64,000 nucleotides of DNA, from NCBI GenBank assembly GCA_028339975.1, contig JAOLDG010000005.1, forward strand, positions 38,315 to 102,314, read 5' to 3'. Under the pieces are notes generated by a model. It had not been told where the DNA came from. It made no database searches and worked only from the letters and a program-made list of their open reading frames with translations. The stretch is from Hyphomicrobiales bacterium. GTDB lineage: Bacteria; Pseudomonadota; Alphaproteobacteria; MED-G09. Both the position numbers and the translations under genes were made by a program. Numbering within the stretch: the stretch's first letter is position 1; the number at the start of each line of letters is the position of its first letter. This document shows positions 60,966 through 64,000 of the stretch, piece by piece.

Positions 60966-62366
60966 ATGAATATAATTTCAAGAAAATTTATATACTTTTT
61001 TCTAATATTTTCCTTGGCTTTACCAGTATCAGCTTTATTTGATGCTGTAATGCTTAGTGATGTTTATGCTGCCAAAAAGGAAAGAAAAAAGCCACCAAAA
61101 GCTAGACGAACTCAAACTATGTCAAAAAAAGTAGGTGCTGATTTTATTAAAGCTCAAGAAGCCTTGGGAGACGAGCAGGGTGATAAAGCTCTTAAAATAT
61201 TAGATAACTTATTAAGAGATTCTGAGTTAAAGGATTTTGAAAAGGCTACAATCGTTCGCCTAAAAGGTTATGTTTATGCTGAAAAAGAAGATTATCCACA
61301 ATCAATGTTTTTTCTTAAAGAGGCTCTCTCATACAACGCATTAGAACCCCAAGCACAACTTGATCTCCAATTTGGAATTGCTCAACTTTATTTGGCTATT
61401 GATCAATGGGACAAAGGTTTGAGTGAGCTTTTAGAGTGGTTTGACAATGCCGAGGCTATGGGGAATCCTCCTGGACCATCTGCACACGCACTTCTGGCGC
61501 AAATATATTTATATTTTGCATCTGAAACGCAAAAAGATTCTCCTGAAGAAAAGCAATTCTATAGAAAAGCTGAGCCTCATGCTGAAATAGCTATTTTACA
61601 GGCCATAGAACCTAGAGAGAACTGGTATCAAATCTACCTTTCCGTTCTACTTTTTGATGATAGATATGAAGAATCAGTTCCGCTTCTAGAAGCAATGGTT
61701 TACAGATTTCCTGATAAGAAAACTTATCATAGACAACTTGCTGCTCTTTATGCTGAACTAAAGCGAGAAGATGATTCATTTTATATTCAGCAAATTATGT
61801 ATTCTAAGGACATGCTTGAAAAGCATGCTGAACTTTTAAGATTAGCCCAATTATATCTTTATTATGAGGTTCCTTATAAAGCAGCCTTAATATTAGAAAA
61901 AGAGCTTGAGGCGGAAAGAATTAAAGATGAAGAAAAGAATTGGGAACAATTGGCCAATGCATGGCTCTCTGCTCGTGAGTGGACAAAAGCAATACCACCA
62001 CTTACAAAAGCAGCTGAAATGTCAGAAGACGGAGGGCTTTTCCTTCGCTTAGGTCAAACTTATATGCAGGAAGAAGATTGGAAAAATGCTGAGAAATTTA
62101 TACGTTATGCAATCAAAAAAGGTGATCTTGATAATCCAGGAAGAGCCTGGCTTTTATTGGGCATAACTAGAAATAAAAAAGGTATTAAATTTGAAAACTC
62201 TGCTTTATTTGCATTCAAAAGGTCTACTGGTTATGACGATATGGAAGCTGATGCCAGGAGATGGGTGAAGGTAATTGAGAGCAAGCAAAAAAGAAGAGAG
62301 GTTGATAGGTTAGCCGCAGAGGCTGCTGAAGCAGAACTTGCTGATGATACTATTTATTTTAACTAA
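60966..62366 (+). CDS. Tetratricopeptide-repeat protein ending the TonB2-type operon
   Basis: The 466-residue protein starts 2 bases after the tonB stop. It has an N-terminal signal sequence (about 8-35, ending near DVYAA), a basic linker, and a series of degenerate helical TPR units spanning about 55-440, for example KALKILDNLLRDSELKDF and RLGQTYMQEEDWKNAEKF. TPR proteins in this position are found in Vibrio and Shewanella TonB2 clusters; they may scaffold the complex in the periplasm. The stop is adjacent to that of the convergent monooxygenase. Confidence 0.86.
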   Translation: MNIISRKFIYFFLIFSLALPVSALFDAVMLSDVYAAKKERKKPPKARRTQTMSKKVGADFIKAQEALGDEQGDKALKILDNLLRDSELKDFEKATIVRLKGYVYAEKEDYPQSMFFLKEALSYNALEPQAQLDLQFGIAQLYLAIDQWDKGLSELLEWFDNAEAMGNPPGPSAHALLAQIYLYFASETQKDSPEEKQFYRKAEPHAEIAILQAIEPRENWYQIYLSVLLFDDRYEESVPLLEAMVYRFPDKKTYHRQLAALYAELKREDDSFYIQQIMYSKDMLEKHAELLRLAQLYLYYEVPYKAALILEKELEAERIKDEEKNWEQLANAWLSAREWTKAIPPLTKAAEMSEDGGLFLRLGQTYMQEEDWKNAEKFIRYAIKKGDLDNPGRAWLLLGITRNKKGIKFENSALFAFKRSTGYDDMEADARRWVKVIESKQKRREVDRLAAEAAEAELADDTIYFN

Positions 62367-62657
62367 TTAAGTTAAAGAATCTAATATTTTAATATTTGGT
62401 CTTCCTGCTATACACTCACCAAGCCTTGGACCTGCATCTCGAAAATGATCACTCTTACCGTGAAGATCAACGCTATCTTGGTCTATGTAATGCTCCATAA
62501 CGATATATGTTAAGGGGTTTTCCCTATCTTTTGATATTTGATAGAAAATATTACCAGGTTCATTATTTCTAACTTCCTTCGAAAGTTTAACAAAAGTTTC
62601 CTCGAATAACTCCTCCTTATCTTCCTTAATTTTAATTGTAGCAAGTATACAAATCAT
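62367..62657 (-). CDS. Antibiotic biosynthesis monooxygenase (ABM) domain protein
   Basis: The 96-residue protein is a single ABM ferredoxin-like domain: ILATIKIKEDKEELFEET as first strand and helix, NEPGNIFYQISKDRENPLTY, and VMEHYIDQDSVDLHGKSDHF with the conserved His residues. Relatives are cofactor-free quinol monooxygenases (YgiN) or heme-degrading proteins; the reaction here is open. It converges with the TPR gene with no base between the stops, and follows the HTH gene by 9 bases. Confidence 0.84.
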   Translation of the reverse strand: MICILATIKIKEDKEELFEETFVKLSKEVRNNEPGNIFYQISKDRENPLTYIVMEHYIDQDSVDLHGKSDHFRDAGPRLGECIAGRPNIKILDSLT

Positions 62658-62666
62658 AATATTTCC

Positions 62667-63116
62667 CTATTTTTTAGTTATTTTTAATTTTAATAATGTT
62701 TTTAAAAGGCTTCGATTTTCATTCGAAAGTAACAAATTCTGTTTATGAAGGTCATTTAACTGATCCAGAGCTTTATTAATATGTATTTCAGCACCCTCAA
62801 GTAAAGAAATATGTTTACCTTCTCTTTCTTTATATATTTTTAGTTCAGATTCCTGTCTTTCAATAAAAAATGCAGCTTGGGATAATAATTTTTTAACATC
62901 TTCATTTATAGAACCTTGGTTATCATGGTCTAATTCTATAATCTGACTTTCCTCTATAACTAGCTTTAGTGAATTTTCGCTTATTAGTAGATTACCTCCT
63001 TCAGTTTCTACAGCATCAAGCTTTCCATCAATAATCATTGTCCTTAGATCGTCTGGATCAATTCCAGCCTTTCTTGCAGCGGAAGCTAATGTTAAGACCC
63101 TCTCTTTGTCGTCCAT
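62667..63116 (-). CDS. HTH (excisionase/MerR-like) plus coiled-coil protein of unknown function
   Basis: The 149-residue protein begins with LTLASAARKAGIDPDDLRTM and a short beta-wing-like IIDGKLDAVETEGGNLLI, resembling the helix-turn-helix of MerR/excisionase (HTH_17) proteins. The rest (about 78-145) is a strong coiled coil (LSQAAFFIERQESELKIYKE, NDLHKQNLLLSNENRSLL). No membrane segment is present. It could be a DNA-binding structural or regulatory factor; I do not recognise a named family. It lies 4 bases downstream of the enoyl-CoA hydratase stop, so they are co-transcribed. Confidence 0.65.
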   Translation of the reverse strand: MDDKERVLTLASAARKAGIDPDDLRTMIIDGKLDAVETEGGNLLISENSLKLVIEESQIIELDHDNQGSINEDVKKLLSQAAFFIERQESELKIYKEREGKHISLLEGAEIHINKALDQLNDLHKQNLLLSNENRSLLKTLLKLKITKK

Positions 63117-63120
63117 TTAT

Positions 63121-63972
63121 TTACCCATCAGAATTTTTATTGTTCTTTCCTTCTCTGTAATCACCAAATTTAGAATCTCTATCTGATAATGCTTTTGTTA
63201 AACCTTCTTCTTTAATTTTTTTAAAAAAGTCTTTTGCTGATTTAGTATGCATTGATAATTGCTGCATTTCAGTTCCAGCTCTTATTCCAGAGCGAATTCC
63301 CATAATCTCCATCTGTCGATGAATAGCTCTTTTATTAAATTGCTGAACATCATGAGGAACTCCCGCTACATTTATTGCAACTTTTAAGACTGATTCTTCT
63401 AACTCACCTTTAGGAAAGGAGGCGTTAGCAAAGCCACACTCAACGGCCTCTTTTCCTGACATTGAGTTCCCTGTAAGCATTAATTCCATTGATTTTCTCA
63501 TTCCAACAATCCATGGATAAAATTGATTATCAGGAGGTGAAATATTCCTTACCACTGGATAACCAATGGTTGCATCTTCCGCTACATAAATAAGATCACA
63601 TGATTGCGCTAGTTCTGTACCCCCTGCTAGACAATAACCATGAACTTGAGCAATAACAGGCTTGGCTAGATCCCAAATCTTAAAGCATCCCTCGACAACA
63701 TGTCTTGGCCAATGCCCTAATCCACCCGCTGTATAATAGGGGTCTTCTTCATCTATTTCTTTTGTTAAATCATATCCAGCACTAAATGCTTTTCCTGATC
63801 CCCTGATAATAGTAACACTAATATCAGAATTCCTATCATTAGATTCTAAGGCATCAAATAACTCAGATCTCAGATTTGAGCTTAAAGAGTTTCTTTTTTC
63901 GGGCCTATTTAATGTTATGCGTGATATCTTTTCATAAGGGTTATCAATTATAATAGACTTATAATCAGTCAA
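63121..63972 (-). CDS. Enoyl-CoA hydratase/isomerase (crotonase family)
   Basis: The 283-residue protein has LNRPEKRNSLS, oxyanion-hole segments GSGKAFSAGYDLT and GYCLAGGTELAQSCD, and an active-site loop ATIGYPVVRNISPPD. The usual second catalytic Glu is not obvious in that loop, so it may be an isomerase or hydrolase rather than a hydratase. The start is TTG 63972, set by GGAGAG 6 bases upstream. It heads a minus-strand run with the HTH and ABM genes. It is a distant paralog of the gene at 43599. Confidence 0.87.
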   Translation of the reverse strand: MTDYKSIIIDNPYEKISRITLNRPEKRNSLSSNLRSELFDALESNDRNSDISVTIIRGSGKAFSAGYDLTKEIDEEDPYYTAGGLGHWPRHVVEGCFKIWDLAKPVIAQVHGYCLAGGTELAQSCDLIYVAEDATIGYPVVRNISPPDNQFYPWIVGMRKSMELMLTGNSMSGKEAVECGFANASFPKGELEESVLKVAINVAGVPHDVQQFNKRAIHRQMEIMGIRSGIRAGTEMQQLSMHTKSAKDFFKKIKEEGLTKALSDRDSKFGDYREGKNNKNSDG

Positions 63973-64000
63973 TTTTTCTCTCCACTTTATTGTATTCTAT

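Noticed and set aside
62667..63116. Phage excisionase gene
   Set aside because: Only the N-terminal HTH resembles excisionases; there is no integrase, attachment site or other phage gene in the window.

Overview
The window is AT-rich (roughly one third G+C by eye), densely packed chromosomal DNA from what looks like a low-GC, streamlined marine alphaproteobacterium. The placement is inference from marker genes: the order HAD-IIA hydrolase - ribF - ileS - lspA - DUF3035/BamF lipoprotein (10.9-16.5 kb) and the ELM1-like protein at 17.5 kb are typical of Alphaproteobacteria. TonB-dependent receptors, a photolyase-family protein and many CoA/oxidoreductase genes suit a sunlit marine heterotroph. 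I cannot name the clade. I see no insertion sequence, prophage, CRISPR array or rRNA.

Layout. 0-6.6 kb: the start of a cytochrome P450, an amidohydrolase, an unusual three-gene ExbB/ExbD-like membrane unit, a membrane-anchored PQQ dehydrogenase fused to cytochrome c, and a CysQ-like phosphatase. 6.7-8.8 kb: mnmA, tRNA-Met(CAT) and a tyrosine phosphatase. 9-18.5 kb: 2-hydroxyacid dehydrogenase and SDR genes, then the HAD-ribF-ileS-lspA-bamF housekeeping block, trxB and the ELM1-like gene. 18.5-24.5 kb: an Lrp-type regulator, a FAD-linked dehydrogenase, and an operon of VOC protein, NMT1-type ABC importer and nitroreductase. 24.5-29.3 kb: a CoA-transferase, an OmpR-type two-component system behind a long inverted repeat, an SDR and glyoxalase I. 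29.4-34.5 kb: two paralogous TonB-dependent receptors with strong terminators. 34.7-39.4 kb: tRNA-Gln(TTG), a divergent photolyase-family protein, gmd, a nitronate monooxygenase and a TauD-family dioxygenase whose start is frameshifted by a heptanucleotide repeat. 39.4-47.2 kb: an oligopeptidase and acyl-CoA, MFS, SufE and reductase genes. 47.3-52.4 kb: nadE, gltX, cimA and a LOG-family gene. 52.4-56.7 kb: an RND efflux pair. 57-62.4 kb: a complete TonB2-type energy-transduction operon. 62.4-64 kb: a small monooxygenase, an HTH/coiled-coil protein and an enoyl-CoA hydratase.

How it works together. The 57-62 kb operon is the obvious candidate to energise the two outer-membrane receptors at 29-34 kb, and perhaps others elsewhere. 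The acyl-CoA synthetase, MaoC, two enoyl-CoA hydratases, CoA-transferase, P450 and SDRs suggest breakdown of lipid-like or terpenoid substrates. Genes are tightly spaced: many convergent pairs overlap at their stop codons, and several tightly packed genes start with TTG.

The items most worth a second look are the heptamer-repeat frameshift at 38.55 kb (a possible phase-variable dioxygenase), the ExbB/ExbD-like trio at 1.75-3.54 kb, the loss of zinc ligands in IleS, the altered flavin pocket of the photolyase relative, and two long inverted repeats that look like operators.
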